From Alistipes timonensis JC136 (GTDB lineage Bacteria > Bacteroidota > Bacteroidia > Bacteroidales > Rikenellaceae), in NCBI RefSeq assembly GCF_900107675.1, contig NZ_FNRI01000008.1:62001-126000 (forward strand): 64,000 bases of DNA. Reading direction: 5' to 3'. How positions within the stretch are numbered: the stretch's first letter is position 1; each line of letters begins with the position of its first letter. The translations under genes were made by a program, and so were the position numbers. The notes beneath the pieces were generated by a model. The model ran no database searches. It was not told where the DNA came from and worked only from the letters and a program-made list of their open reading frames with translations. Below, one piece after another: positions 16,031 to 25,080 of this stretch.

Positions 16031-19000
16031 ATGGGTAAACATTCGACTTCACTGAAACTACTCCTTTCAGTTGTGTTTATCTTGCACCTGCTGTCCGCCG
16101 CGGCCCAATCGGGGCGCATCACCGGCACAGTTTCGGATGCAGATGGCAAACCCCTCCCCGGAGCCGCTGTCGTCGTCAGCGGCACGCCCAAAGGCACCAT
16201 TACCGACAACAAGGGTCAATTCACGCTCCCCGTCGCCGAAGGGGAGACCCTTGTGGTCACCTTCCTCGGATTCAAGGAGAAACTCGTAAAAATCGGCAAG
16301 CAGACCACACTCAGCATCTCCCTCGAACCGGACGAGAATCTCCTCGAAGACGTAGTCGTGGTGGGATACGACACGCAGAAGAAGGTCAACCTGACCGGTT
16401 CGGTCTCGTCCATCTCCACCAAAGAGTTCGCCCGCAGACCGATCACGCAGCTTTCGACCGCCCTCCAGGGCATCGCCCCGGGAGTGACGGTCACCACGGC
16501 GGGCGGCGCTCCCGGCGCCGATTCCGGAAACATCCAGATCCGCGGCATCGGTTCGTTCGGAGGCTCGGACTGCTCCCCGCTCGTGCTTATCGACGGCGTG
16601 GAGGGCGACCTCAACTCCGTGGACGCCTCGCAGATCGACCAGATCTCGGTGCTCAAGGACGCCGCCTCGGCGGCCATCTACGGAAGCCGTGCGGCCAACG
16701 GAGTCATCCTCATCACCACCAAGCGTGCGGACAAAGGCAAATTCGCCGTCACCTACCGCGGCTACGTGGGCTGGCAAAGCCCCGTGGTCTATCCGGACGT
16801 GGTCAACGCCGAGGAGTACATGCACCTTTCGCGCAGGGCCTCGGAGAACGACGGCGCCGTCTCCCTCTACACGGACGAATACATCGCCAACTACCGCCGG
16901 AACAACTACCTCGACCCGGACGCCTACCCCATCATCGACTGGCAGGACCGGCTGATGACCGGCAACGGGTTCACCCACAACCACACCCTCAGCATGAGCG
17001 CCGGCAGCGAGCGTATCCGGGTGATGACCTCGCTGGGCTACCTCGACCAGAACGGCATCATCAAAAACGCCAATTTCAAGCGCTACAACCTGCGCAACAA
17101 CATGGACATCCGGATGAACGACCGGCTCAATTTCCGGCTCGACATCGCCGCCACCTATTCCCGCCGGGCCGCCAATCCCTATCAGAGCAGCGTCTTCGGA
17201 TTCATGAACTCCAAGGACCCGCTGATGCTCGCCCAATGGTCCGACGGCAGCTACGCTCCGTTCACCGGAGGTACGGTCAATCCGCTGCCCATGATCGAGC
17301 AGGGGGTCGGCGGCAACAACATCCGCCAGAACGGAGTCCTCAAGGCTTCCGCGGCCCTCGAATACAAGCCGGTGCAGTGGCTCACCCTCGAAGTGAAAGC
17401 CGCACCCCAGCTCACGGCCATCAAGACCCACCGGTTCGTGGACCTCGTGGAGTACCACTCCGACCCCTACGGCACGGTTTCGAAAACCTCCAATGCGGAG
17501 TACAACTCCCTCGACGAGACGGTCACGGCCGCCTGGAACGGCTATTACCATGCGACCGCGGCGGCGACCCGCCAGTTCGGGGGCCACAGCTTCAAACTGC
17601 TCGTCGGCGCATCCTACGAAGAGTATGACTATTACAGTCTGGGCGCATACCGTCAGGAGTTCGCCTATCCCGACTACGAGGTCATCAGCGCCGGCGGCGA
17701 CAACGAGTTCAAGGACAACTCCGGCAGCCGGACCCAGATGGCCCTGGGATCGTTCTTCGGCCGCATCAACTACAACTTCAAGGAGCGCTATCTTTTCGAG
17801 GCCAACCTCCGTTACGACGGCTCCTCGCGTTTCGTCCGGAAGAACCGCTGGAGTGCGTTCCCGTCGTTCTCCGCCGCCTGGCGCGTCACCGAGGAGCCGT
17901 TCATGGCCGCAGCCCGGAAAACGCTCTCGGAGTTCAAGATCAGGGCCTCCTACGGTACGCTCGGCAACCAGAACATCAACTCCTACTACCCCGCGTCGCA
18001 GCTGCTAACGATCAGTTCCATCTCCGCCGCCAACAAGATCTACCCCATCGTGGCCCAGAACTCGCTCGCCAACGAGGACATCACCTGGGAGACCACCTAC
18101 ATGACCGACATCGGTTTCGACGCTACGTTGTGGAACCGCCTTTCGATCACCGCCGACTACTACCACAAGAAGACCGACGGCATCCTGATGCAGCTCGACA
18201 TCCCCTCCTCCATCGGACTCGGAGCGCCTTACCAGAACGCCGGCGTCGTCACCAACGACGGCTGGGAGGTTTCCGTCGGCTACAACAACAGCTGGGGCAA
18301 TTTCAACTTCGGCGTGCAGGCCAACCTCTCCGACGTCATCAACGAGATCGTGGACATGAAAGGCACCTACGGCACCAGCGGCGTCATCCGCAACCAGGAG
18401 GGTTCGTCGATCAACTCGCTCTACCTGCTCAAATGCCTCGGCGTGGTGCAGACGCAGGAGCAGGCCGACTGGATGAACGCCAACTGCCCCCAGTACAACC
18501 AGATCACCCGCCCGGGCGACCTCGTTTACGAGGATTACAACCATGACAACAAGATCGATGACAGCGACAAGCAGATCGTCGGCAGCCTCATCCCGCGCTA
18601 CACCTACGGCCTGACCCTCAACTTCGGCTGGAAGGGCATCAACCTCAGCGCGCAGTTCCAGGGAGTGGGCAAGGCCGACGCCTACATCAGCGGCGCCTAC
18701 ACCCAGCCCTGCGTGAGCGGCGGCACGTTCCAGCGGGGCCACCTCGACAACTGGACCCCGGACAACCCCGGAGCGAAATATCCGCGCCTCTCCTACACGA
18801 GCGACCTCAACAAGAAGCCCTCGACGTTCTGGATGGCCGACGCTTCGTACTGCCGTCTGAAAAACCTCCAGCTCAGCTATACGTTCCCGTCGTCGGTCAC
18901 CAAAGCCCTCCGCGTCCACGGGCTGATGGTCTACGCCAACGCGACCAACCTCTTCACCATAAGCAACTACTACGACGGTTACGACCCGGAAACCGCCTAT

Positions 19001-19093
19001 CAGGGCGGTTCGCAGGGAGCGACCACGGGAAGCATCGGCAACAACTACCCGCTCGTAAGCACCTATACGTTCGGTGTGGAAATCAAATTCTAA
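16031..19093 (+). CDS. SusC/RagA family TonB-linked outer membrane transporter
   Basis: Outer-membrane, TonB-energised importer of 1020 residues. After the signal peptide comes the carboxypeptidase-regulatory-like domain (GRITGTVSDADGKPLPGAAV), the SusC signature near EDVVVVGYDTQKK, the plug domain (IQIRGIGSFGGSDCSPLVLI, VLKDAASAAIYGSRAANGVI) and a C-terminal barrel ending in aromatic residues (TFGVEIKF). The reading frame is open well upstream, but ATG 16031 starts the signal peptide. It is followed after 13 bases by its SusD partner. The cargo is unknown; the locus context suggests a phosphorylated compound rather than a plain glycan. Confidence 0.95.
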   Translation: MGKHSTSLKLLLSVVFILHLLSAAAQSGRITGTVSDADGKPLPGAAVVVSGTPKGTITDNKGQFTLPVAEGETLVVTFLGFKEKLVKIGKQTTLSISLEPDENLLEDVVVVGYDTQKKVNLTGSVSSISTKEFARRPITQLSTALQGIAPGVTVTTAGGAPGADSGNIQIRGIGSFGGSDCSPLVLIDGVEGDLNSVDASQIDQISVLKDAASAAIYGSRAANGVILITTKRADKGKFAVTYRGYVGWQSPVVYPDVVNAEEYMHLSRRASENDGAVSLYTDEYIANYRRNNYLDPDAYPIIDWQDRLMTGNGFTHNHTLSMSAGSERIRVMTSLGYLDQNGIIKNANFKRYNLRNNMDIRMNDRLNFRLDIAATYSRRAANPYQSSVFGFMNSKDPLMLAQWSDGSYAPFTGGTVNPLPMIEQGVGGNNIRQNGVLKASAALEYKPVQWLTLEVKAAPQLTAIKTHRFVDLVEYHSDPYGTVSKTSNAEYNSLDETVTAAWNGYYHATAAATRQFGGHSFKLLVGASYEEYDYYSLGAYRQEFAYPDYEVISAGGDNEFKDNSGSRTQMALGSFFGRINYNFKERYLFEANLRYDGSSRFVRKNRWSAFPSFSAAWRVTEEPFMAAARKTLSEFKIRASYGTLGNQNINSYYPASQLLTISSISAANKIYPIVAQNSLANEDITWETTYMTDIGFDATLWNRLSITADYYHKKTDGILMQLDIPSSIGLGAPYQNAGVVTNDGWEVSVGYNNSWGNFNFGVQANLSDVINEIVDMKGTYGTSGVIRNQEGSSINSLYLLKCLGVVQTQEQADWMNANCPQYNQITRPGDLVYEDYNHDNKIDDSDKQIVGSLIPRYTYGLTLNFGWKGINLSAQFQGVGKADAYISGAYTQPCVSGGTFQRGHLDNWTPDNPGAKYPRLSYTSDLNKKPSTFWMADASYCRLKNLQLSYTFPSSVTKALRVHGLMVYANATNLFTISNYYDGYDPETAYQGGSQGATTGSIGNNYPLVSTYTFGVEIKF

Positions 19094-19106
19094 TCGCATT
19101 ACGGTC

Positions 19107-20909
19107 ATGAAAAAATACATCGCATTTTTCGCCCTGGCGACGGCCCTGTTCACCGCAGGCTGCTCGCTCGACAGGATTCCGCTCACGGGTCCCTCCACCG
19201 GAACCTTCCCGGCCAGCTTCGACGAAGCGCAGGCCGGCGTGCTCGCCGCCTACAAGAGCCTCGCCAACAACATCGAGCAGTACGAGCCTTTTCCCAACAG
19301 GTGGATGGACCAGCTCACCGACATCGGCGCCATGCGCACGGTGCTCTCGAAATGGCCGGACTACACCCAGTCCACCATCACCTCGTCGTACAGCGGCGTA
19401 GAGCATTTCTACGCCCGGATCTACAAGAGCCTCGGACGTATCCACCTCGTGCTCGACAACCTCGACAATCTCCGCGGCAAGATCGAGGACGAGGAGTACT
19501 ACCGGTTCAAGGCGGAGCTTCTCTGTCTGCGGGCCTATTTCTACGACTGGGCCTGCAAGGTCTACGGCGACGTTCCGTTCATCGACCACTGCCTCACGCT
19601 CGACGACTACGCCTATGCCCGCACCCCGAAAGCGGAGGTGATCGACCGCATCATCAAAGACATGGACGACGAACTGATCGACCATCTTCCGGTTTCGTGG
19701 GGCAGCCAGACCTGGGGCACGGCCCGAATCGGCCGCGTGGCGGCATACGCCCTCAAAGCGCGCATCTGCCTCGAATGGGGATTCTTCGAGAGTGCGGCGA
19801 GATGCTCGAAGCGGGCCCTCGAACTCGCCGACGGGGTCTATGACCTCACCCCGCTCGACTGCACCTATTACCCGACCCATGCGGAAGGAGAGCCCGACCC
19901 GACGCCCCTGTTCGGCTTCGCCGCCGAAACCGGTTCGAAGGAGTGGATCTGGGCCATCCAGTTCAACCGCCTGGCGGCCTCCAACACCCACACCGGCATC
20001 TACACGGGAACCTCCCGCGTCCACAACGGCGCCGCAGGAGCAGGCCCGTCGATGGCGATGATGGACACCTTCCAGTGCACCGACGGCAAGCCGATTTCGG
20101 AATCGGAACTCTACGACTGGCAGAATCCGTGGAAGAACCGCGACCCGCGCCTCGACCTCTACTGCGTGCGTTCGGGCTCGCGGACCATGGGCATCCAGTT
20201 CTCCACCGATCCGGCCGACAAGACCGTCTACGACTACATATCGGGCACCTCCGTCACCAACTCCGACGTGACCGGCAACAAGAGCGAGTACGGTCCGAAC
20301 GGCATTCAGGGTCCGGGCGGATTCCTCTGGCGGAAATTCTGCGACCCGGCCTACTACGGCAGCATCACGGGCACCGGCTACGAAGACGAGCTCGACGTTC
20401 CGATCATCCGCCTTGCGGAACTCCTGCTCATCGACGCGGAGGCCAACATCGAGTGGGACGGCGGCGACCTCGCACGCGCCAAATCACAGATCGACCGGGT
20501 CCGCGCCCGGGTGAAGATGCCGCCGGTGGAGGGTTCGTCCCGGGAGGCGCTCCGCAGCGCGCTCCGCTATGAGCGGAAGGTGGAACTGTGCGCCGAAGGA
20601 TTCCGCTGGTTCGACATCCGCCGCTGGAAGGAGAGCGACGGCAAAACCCCCGTAGCGCTCAAAGCCATCAACGGCCCCCAGTACGCCCCGGCCTACGAGC
20701 ACACCACCTCCAACGCAAAACCCATCATCGATGAAAACTGGACCGTCACCTACGACGGCGTCACCACCTTCGACGGAAAGAAATTCGACGCGCGGGTCCA
20801 CACCGAGCGGAAATTCCAGCTGGGCAAGGACGAGCTCTGGCCCTTCCCTTACAGCGAGATGGTGACCAACCCGCTCATCGGCACGGAAAACAATAATCCC
20901 GGATATTAG
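19107..20909 (+). CDS. SusD/RagB family nutrient-binding outer membrane lipoprotein
   Basis: Surface lipoprotein of 600 residues that caps the SusC barrel and binds the substrate. The lipobox FTAGC places the acylated cysteine near residue 19. The helical TPR-like core includes KAELLCLRAYFYDWACKVYG, the usual SusD region LRAYFYD-x(5)-YGDVP, and the C-terminal part has the conserved LAELLLIDAEAN and RYERKVELCAEGFRWFDIRR motifs. It lies 13 bases after susC and 12 bases before the fimbrillin-like gene. Confidence 0.95.
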   Translation: MKKYIAFFALATALFTAGCSLDRIPLTGPSTGTFPASFDEAQAGVLAAYKSLANNIEQYEPFPNRWMDQLTDIGAMRTVLSKWPDYTQSTITSSYSGVEHFYARIYKSLGRIHLVLDNLDNLRGKIEDEEYYRFKAELLCLRAYFYDWACKVYGDVPFIDHCLTLDDYAYARTPKAEVIDRIIKDMDDELIDHLPVSWGSQTWGTARIGRVAAYALKARICLEWGFFESAARCSKRALELADGVYDLTPLDCTYYPTHAEGEPDPTPLFGFAAETGSKEWIWAIQFNRLAASNTHTGIYTGTSRVHNGAAGAGPSMAMMDTFQCTDGKPISESELYDWQNPWKNRDPRLDLYCVRSGSRTMGIQFSTDPADKTVYDYISGTSVTNSDVTGNKSEYGPNGIQGPGGFLWRKFCDPAYYGSITGTGYEDELDVPIIRLAELLLIDAEANIEWDGGDLARAKSQIDRVRARVKMPPVEGSSREALRSALRYERKVELCAEGFRWFDIRRWKESDGKTPVALKAINGPQYAPAYEHTTSNAKPIIDENWTVTYDGVTTFDGKKFDARVHTERKFQLGKDELWPFPYSEMVTNPLIGTENNNPGY

Positions 20910-20921
20910 AACACGAAAACC

Positions 20922-22544
20922 ATGAACAAGACTTTCAACCTGTTTTGCTGCTGTGCAGCCGCGGCGATGCTGGCCGCGGGCTGCGACGATTCCGAGCAGG
21001 CATACAACCCCGACATCCAATTTTCCAGGACGGGTGACGTCACGCTCATCGCCTCGATCGAGAACTGCACTACGCGAGCTTCGCTCGTCAACACCGGGGA
21101 GGCCCGCTGGCTGCGGGAAGACGCCGTTTCGGTCGTCTGCACCGACGGCTCGGCCGTGAAATTCGCCCTCGACGGCACGGGCGGAACCCGCCGGGCGTTC
21201 TTCACGGGAACGATCCCCGACGGCAAGGAGATGGGCGGCTATGCGCTCCATCCCGCCTCGGCCACCCTCTCCGGAAACACGCTCAAAGCCGTTCTGCCGG
21301 ACGCGATAACCCCCTCGGCGACCGGGAGCTGCTCGGTGATGGCCGCCGAGATCGGCAACTCCTGCGAAATCACGTTCAGGCAACTGATGTCCTATTTCAC
21401 CGTACAGATCGGCAACGTCAGCACCGAAGCGGCGACGATCGAACTGAAAGCCGACAACAACCTTTCCGGCGAAGTCTCCGCCACCCTCCCGGATGCGTTC
21501 GGGACGGGCATCGCGGCGCAGAAGGGGTCGAACGGCCTCGTCGTCACGCTTCCGGAAAAGCGGGAATCCACCGTAACGGTCTCCTTCGCCGTGCCCGTGG
21601 GCGAATACGGCAGCCTCACCGCCACCGCATACGACGCCTCCGGCAAAAACATCGGCGAGGCGGAGTGCCTCACCACACCGATAAACGCCGAACTCGCGGA
21701 CATGAGAACCATCAGCGCAACCCTGCCCAAATATGCACCCCAGGAGCCGATCGAAGGCACCGTCCTGGTGGCCGGCATCTACTGGGCGCTCGGAAACCTC
21801 CAGCACGTGGAGGGAAGCACGGACGAAGGGTTCCGGACCGACTGGCGGATCGCCCCCGAGCAGTGGGAGTACATCAACTGCGAAAACGCCTTAGCCTCGG
21901 GCAAGGCCGTCACCTTCAAACCGACGGACTACACACAGTACGACCACTTCAACTGGGGCGGCATCGCCAATCCGTTCCTGTGTGCAGCCGAACATTCGGC
22001 GGTAGCCGCCGTCGGAACGGACATCTCCGGCCGGATGTACACCTCGCAGGAGTGCACCGCCGCCACCACGGATTTCTCCGCCGCCAGATTCGGCGACCTC
22101 GCCTATTGGGCCTCGAACGGCAAATTCCGGCTGCCGACGCAGGCTGAAATGACGAAACTCGTCAACGAGGCATCATCGCAGTACGGCAGATACAAGATCG
22201 CCGAAGGCAAGGTGATAACGGGCATTCTGTTCACCGACCCGGCAGAGGGAGAATCGCCTTCGCACAACGACACGGAGGTGGAATTCACGGCTGACGACAT
22301 CGCCAAGGGGCTCTTCCTGCCCAAAGGCGGAAGACGCTACAACAAAACGGACCTCACCGTCAACGTACAAGGTACCCAAGGCACCTATTGGGCGTCGGAA
22401 TCCATGACCGGAGACGACGCTACGGAACCCTGTTACGGCACGGTTTTCCACATCAATTCCGCGAAAGCCACGTTCCCCTACTGGAACAAGGCATTTGATG
22501 CGAAAGCCGGATTCATGATACGCCCCGTTTATATCAAAAAGTGA
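20922..22544 (+). CDS. Fimbrillin-like surface lipoprotein with C-terminal FISUMP-type domain
   Basis: The 540-residue protein has a lipoprotein signal (AAAAMLAAGC) and an N-terminal half of the Mfa-like fimbrillin type, marked by CTTRASLVNTGEARWLREDAV near residue 47. A C-terminal domain (about residues 280-540) resembles the FISUMP/DUF1566 family, with RLPTQAEMTKLV and a final FMIRPVYIKK. In SusCD loci the gene after susD usually encodes a surface binding protein, and that is the likely role here; a fimbrial subunit is the alternative. It is directly coupled to the next gene through a TGATG overlap. Confidence 0.75.
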   Translation: MNKTFNLFCCCAAAAMLAAGCDDSEQAYNPDIQFSRTGDVTLIASIENCTTRASLVNTGEARWLREDAVSVVCTDGSAVKFALDGTGGTRRAFFTGTIPDGKEMGGYALHPASATLSGNTLKAVLPDAITPSATGSCSVMAAEIGNSCEITFRQLMSYFTVQIGNVSTEAATIELKADNNLSGEVSATLPDAFGTGIAAQKGSNGLVVTLPEKRESTVTVSFAVPVGEYGSLTATAYDASGKNIGEAECLTTPINAELADMRTISATLPKYAPQEPIEGTVLVAGIYWALGNLQHVEGSTDEGFRTDWRIAPEQWEYINCENALASGKAVTFKPTDYTQYDHFNWGGIANPFLCAAEHSAVAAVGTDISGRMYTSQECTAATTDFSAARFGDLAYWASNGKFRLPTQAEMTKLVNEASSQYGRYKIAEGKVITGILFTDPAEGESPSHNDTEVEFTADDIAKGLFLPKGGRRYNKTDLTVNVQGTQGTYWASESMTGDDATEPCYGTVFHINSAKATFPYWNKAFDAKAGFMIRPVYIKK

Positions 22545-23785
22545 TGAAAAAAGCACGGATATTCATTTTGCTGCTGCTCCCGGCGGTCGTTCTGACCGCC
22601 GGATGCGGCGGCGGAAAGGCCCGGGTCGGCAAACCCCTCCCGGCGTGGAGCGAAGGCTGTCTGGACATCCACGCCGTCAACACGGCCCGCGGGGAGTGCA
22701 CTTTCCTCATCCTGCCCGACGGCACGACGCTCACGGTGGATGCGGGTGAGTTCAGCAGCGAACCGAAAAAGTACCGCAGCATGCCCCAAAAGCCGGACAG
22801 CCTCACGCGTCCGACCCGCACCTACGCCCGGTATATGCGGCATTTCATGCCGTACAAGGATTCGCTCGACTACTTCCTGCTGACCCATTTCCACATGGAC
22901 CATCTCGGGCAGCTGGAACCGGAGTACGGCCGATCGGCCGGCGGGGACTACGTGCTGAGCGGCGTGACGGCCCTCTACGACGAGCTTCCGTTCCGGGAGA
23001 TCGTCGACAGGGCCTATCCGGCCTACGACTCCCTCGCCTGCCTGGCGATGAGCACGGCGTCGCTGGCCAACTACCGCCGGTTCATCGGCCGCGCCACGGA
23101 GCACAACGGCCTGAAAGCCGCCATGCTGCGCCTCGGGGACAGCGGCCAGTTCCCGCTGCGGCGCCGTCCGGAGCGGTATCCCGACTTCCGCATCACGGGC
23201 ATCTGCTCCAACGGCTGCGTGTGGGACGGCGAAAAAGTCGTGGACCACTACGGCGACGGCACGCTGAGGGAGAACGGGGCGTCGTGCGGCATCCTGCTGA
23301 GCTACGGCGATTTCGACTACTTCACCGCAGGCGACGCCGGCGGAAACACCCGCGTGGAATATCCGTGTGCACGCTCCATCGGGCGCCCCGTCGAAGCGAT
23401 GAAGTCGCACCACCACCTTTCGCCCCACACGATGCAGGACGACATGCTGGCGGTGCTCCAACCGGATGTCATCGTGACGCAGAGTTTCTATATCCGTGAC
23501 ATCCAGCCCGACCAGGGGATCATCCGCCGAATCTCGGAAAGCAAAATCCCCGGAGCCAAGAGAATGTATTTCACCAACATCGACCGTTCGCTGACCGACG
23601 CCGATCCGCAGCTCTATGCCCGCAGCGCCGGGATCGGGGGACACATCGTCATCCGGGTCTCCCCGGGCGGAAAGGAGTATTGCGTCTACATGCTCGACGA
23701 CAGCGACACGACCTACACCGTAAAACAGGCCGACGGCCCGTTCCGTTGCAAACCCCAACCCCAAAACACCGAAAAACATGAATAA
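22544..23785 (+). CDS. Metallo-beta-lactamase-fold lipoprotein, first of a tandem pair
   Basis: Exported hydrolase of 413 residues with a lipobox ending VLTAGC. The metal-binding motif H115-x-H117-x-D119-H120 (HFHMDHLGQ) is intact; further candidate ligands are the Asp in FTAGDAGGN and the His cluster in MKSHHHLSPH. The layout resembles ComEC/Rec2-like MBL proteins, several of which cleave phosphodiesters. The pneumococcal phosphorylcholine esterase has the same fold. The substrate is unknown and a phosphodiester is inferred mainly from the neighbours. ATG 22544 overlaps the preceding stop; an in-frame GTG lies one codon upstream. It overlaps the second copy by eight bases. Confidence 0.75.
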   Translation: MKKARIFILLLLPAVVLTAGCGGGKARVGKPLPAWSEGCLDIHAVNTARGECTFLILPDGTTLTVDAGEFSSEPKKYRSMPQKPDSLTRPTRTYARYMRHFMPYKDSLDYFLLTHFHMDHLGQLEPEYGRSAGGDYVLSGVTALYDELPFREIVDRAYPAYDSLACLAMSTASLANYRRFIGRATEHNGLKAAMLRLGDSGQFPLRRRPERYPDFRITGICSNGCVWDGEKVVDHYGDGTLRENGASCGILLSYGDFDYFTAGDAGGNTRVEYPCARSIGRPVEAMKSHHHLSPHTMQDDMLAVLQPDVIVTQSFYIRDIQPDQGIIRRISESKIPGAKRMYFTNIDRSLTDADPQLYARSAGIGGHIVIRVSPGGKEYCVYMLDDSDTTYTVKQADGPFRCKPQPQNTEKHE

Positions 23786-25073
23786 GACCATCATCATCTT
23801 CTGCGCGCTCGCCGCCATCGCTTCCGCAGCATGCAGCGAGGAGCGAACAAAAATGCCCTGGGAGGACGACCTGAACAATAAGGTACCACCTCAGGAAACC
23901 GAGACTCCCGAAGCAAAGGTCGGCGAGCCCCTTCCGCTATGGACCGACGGATGTCTCGACATCCATTTCATCAACAGCGGCCGCGGAGAGTGCGCGTTCT
24001 ACATTCTCCCCGACGGCACGACGCTGCTGGTCGACGCCGGCGAGATCGTCGTGACGGACGGCGCGGGAGTGCCGCAGAAGCCCGACGCATCGACCCGTCC
24101 CTACATCGTGGATGCGAAATACATCCGCCACTTCCTGCCGCAGGGCAGTTCGGCCGTCGACTGGTGCGCGCCGTCGCATTTCCATATAGACCACATCGGC
24201 AGCATAGACGCCGCCGCGGAAACCTCGCCCAACGGCTACCGGCTCACCGGGCTCATGGCCCTCTACGGCGAGGTTCCGTTCAGCCGGGTGCTGGACCGCG
24301 GTTACCCGAACTACGGAGACGATCCGGACATCCCCGAGATGGACGGCCAGACCTCCGGCGACTGGGTGGCATTCGTCAAATGGGCCGTGGCGAACAAAGG
24401 CATGAAGGCCGACCGGTTCCGCGCGGGCGAAGAGCAGATCACGCTGCTGAAAGACAAGGACAAGTATCCCGATTTCCGGATCTTCAACATCATCGCCAAC
24501 GGCTACGCCTGGAACCTCGACTCCGCCACCGGACAGGGAACCCTCGTCAACGCCAATGCGGGCAAAGGCAATCCGGCCTGCTGCGGGTTCCACCTCAGCT
24601 ACGGGAAGTTCGACTACATCGCCTGCGGCGACCTCACCTCGGGACCGCAGAACCGGATGGCCTACTATTACCGCGATTTCATCTCCAAAGGCGGCCTCGA
24701 AGTGTTCAAGGCGCACCACCACCTGAGCAACAACGCCTGGGGCAGCCAGATGCAGAACTGCGAATTCTCGCCCCGGGTAATCATCAACCAGAGCTTCTAC
24801 AAAAAGCAGCCGGACATCCCCCTGCTGACCGCCATCGTCAACGGCAGCTTCGCCACCCACCCCTACACCTGGACCAAGGATATTTTCAGCACCAACGTAC
24901 ACCCGGAGTCGCTGGCCGAGAATGCGGCGCTTTACAAGAACGTCGCCGGGTACAACGGCCACATTGTCGTAAGGGTCGCCCCGGGCGGTGCGGAATACTA
25001 TGTCTACATGCTCGACGACACCGATTTCGACTACAAGGTGACATCCATCCACGGTCCGTACAGTTCAAAATAA
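23778..25073 (+). CDS. Metallo-beta-lactamase-fold lipoprotein, second of a tandem pair
   Basis: Exported protein of 431 residues with a lipobox-like ASAAC and an Asp/Glu-rich linker, paralogous to the preceding gene. The two share LPDGTTL-VDAGE, the zinc motif (here H134-F-H136-I-D138-H139), HHHLS near the C-terminal half and an almost identical end (VRVAPGGAEYYVYMLDDTDF against IRVSPGGKEYCVYMLDDSDT). Both copies keep their metal ligands, so both may be active on different bonds or substrates. The gene lies eight bases before the phosphodiesterase gene. Confidence 0.75.
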   Translation: MNKTIIIFCALAAIASAACSEERTKMPWEDDLNNKVPPQETETPEAKVGEPLPLWTDGCLDIHFINSGRGECAFYILPDGTTLLVDAGEIVVTDGAGVPQKPDASTRPYIVDAKYIRHFLPQGSSAVDWCAPSHFHIDHIGSIDAAAETSPNGYRLTGLMALYGEVPFSRVLDRGYPNYGDDPDIPEMDGQTSGDWVAFVKWAVANKGMKADRFRAGEEQITLLKDKDKYPDFRIFNIIANGYAWNLDSATGQGTLVNANAGKGNPACCGFHLSYGKFDYIACGDLTSGPQNRMAYYYRDFISKGGLEVFKAHHHLSNNAWGSQMQNCEFSPRVIINQSFYKKQPDIPLLTAIVNGSFATHPYTWTKDIFSTNVHPESLAENAALYKNVAGYNGHIVVRVAPGGAEYYVYMLDDTDFDYKVTSIHGPYSSK

Positions 25074-25080
25074 CGGCGTC

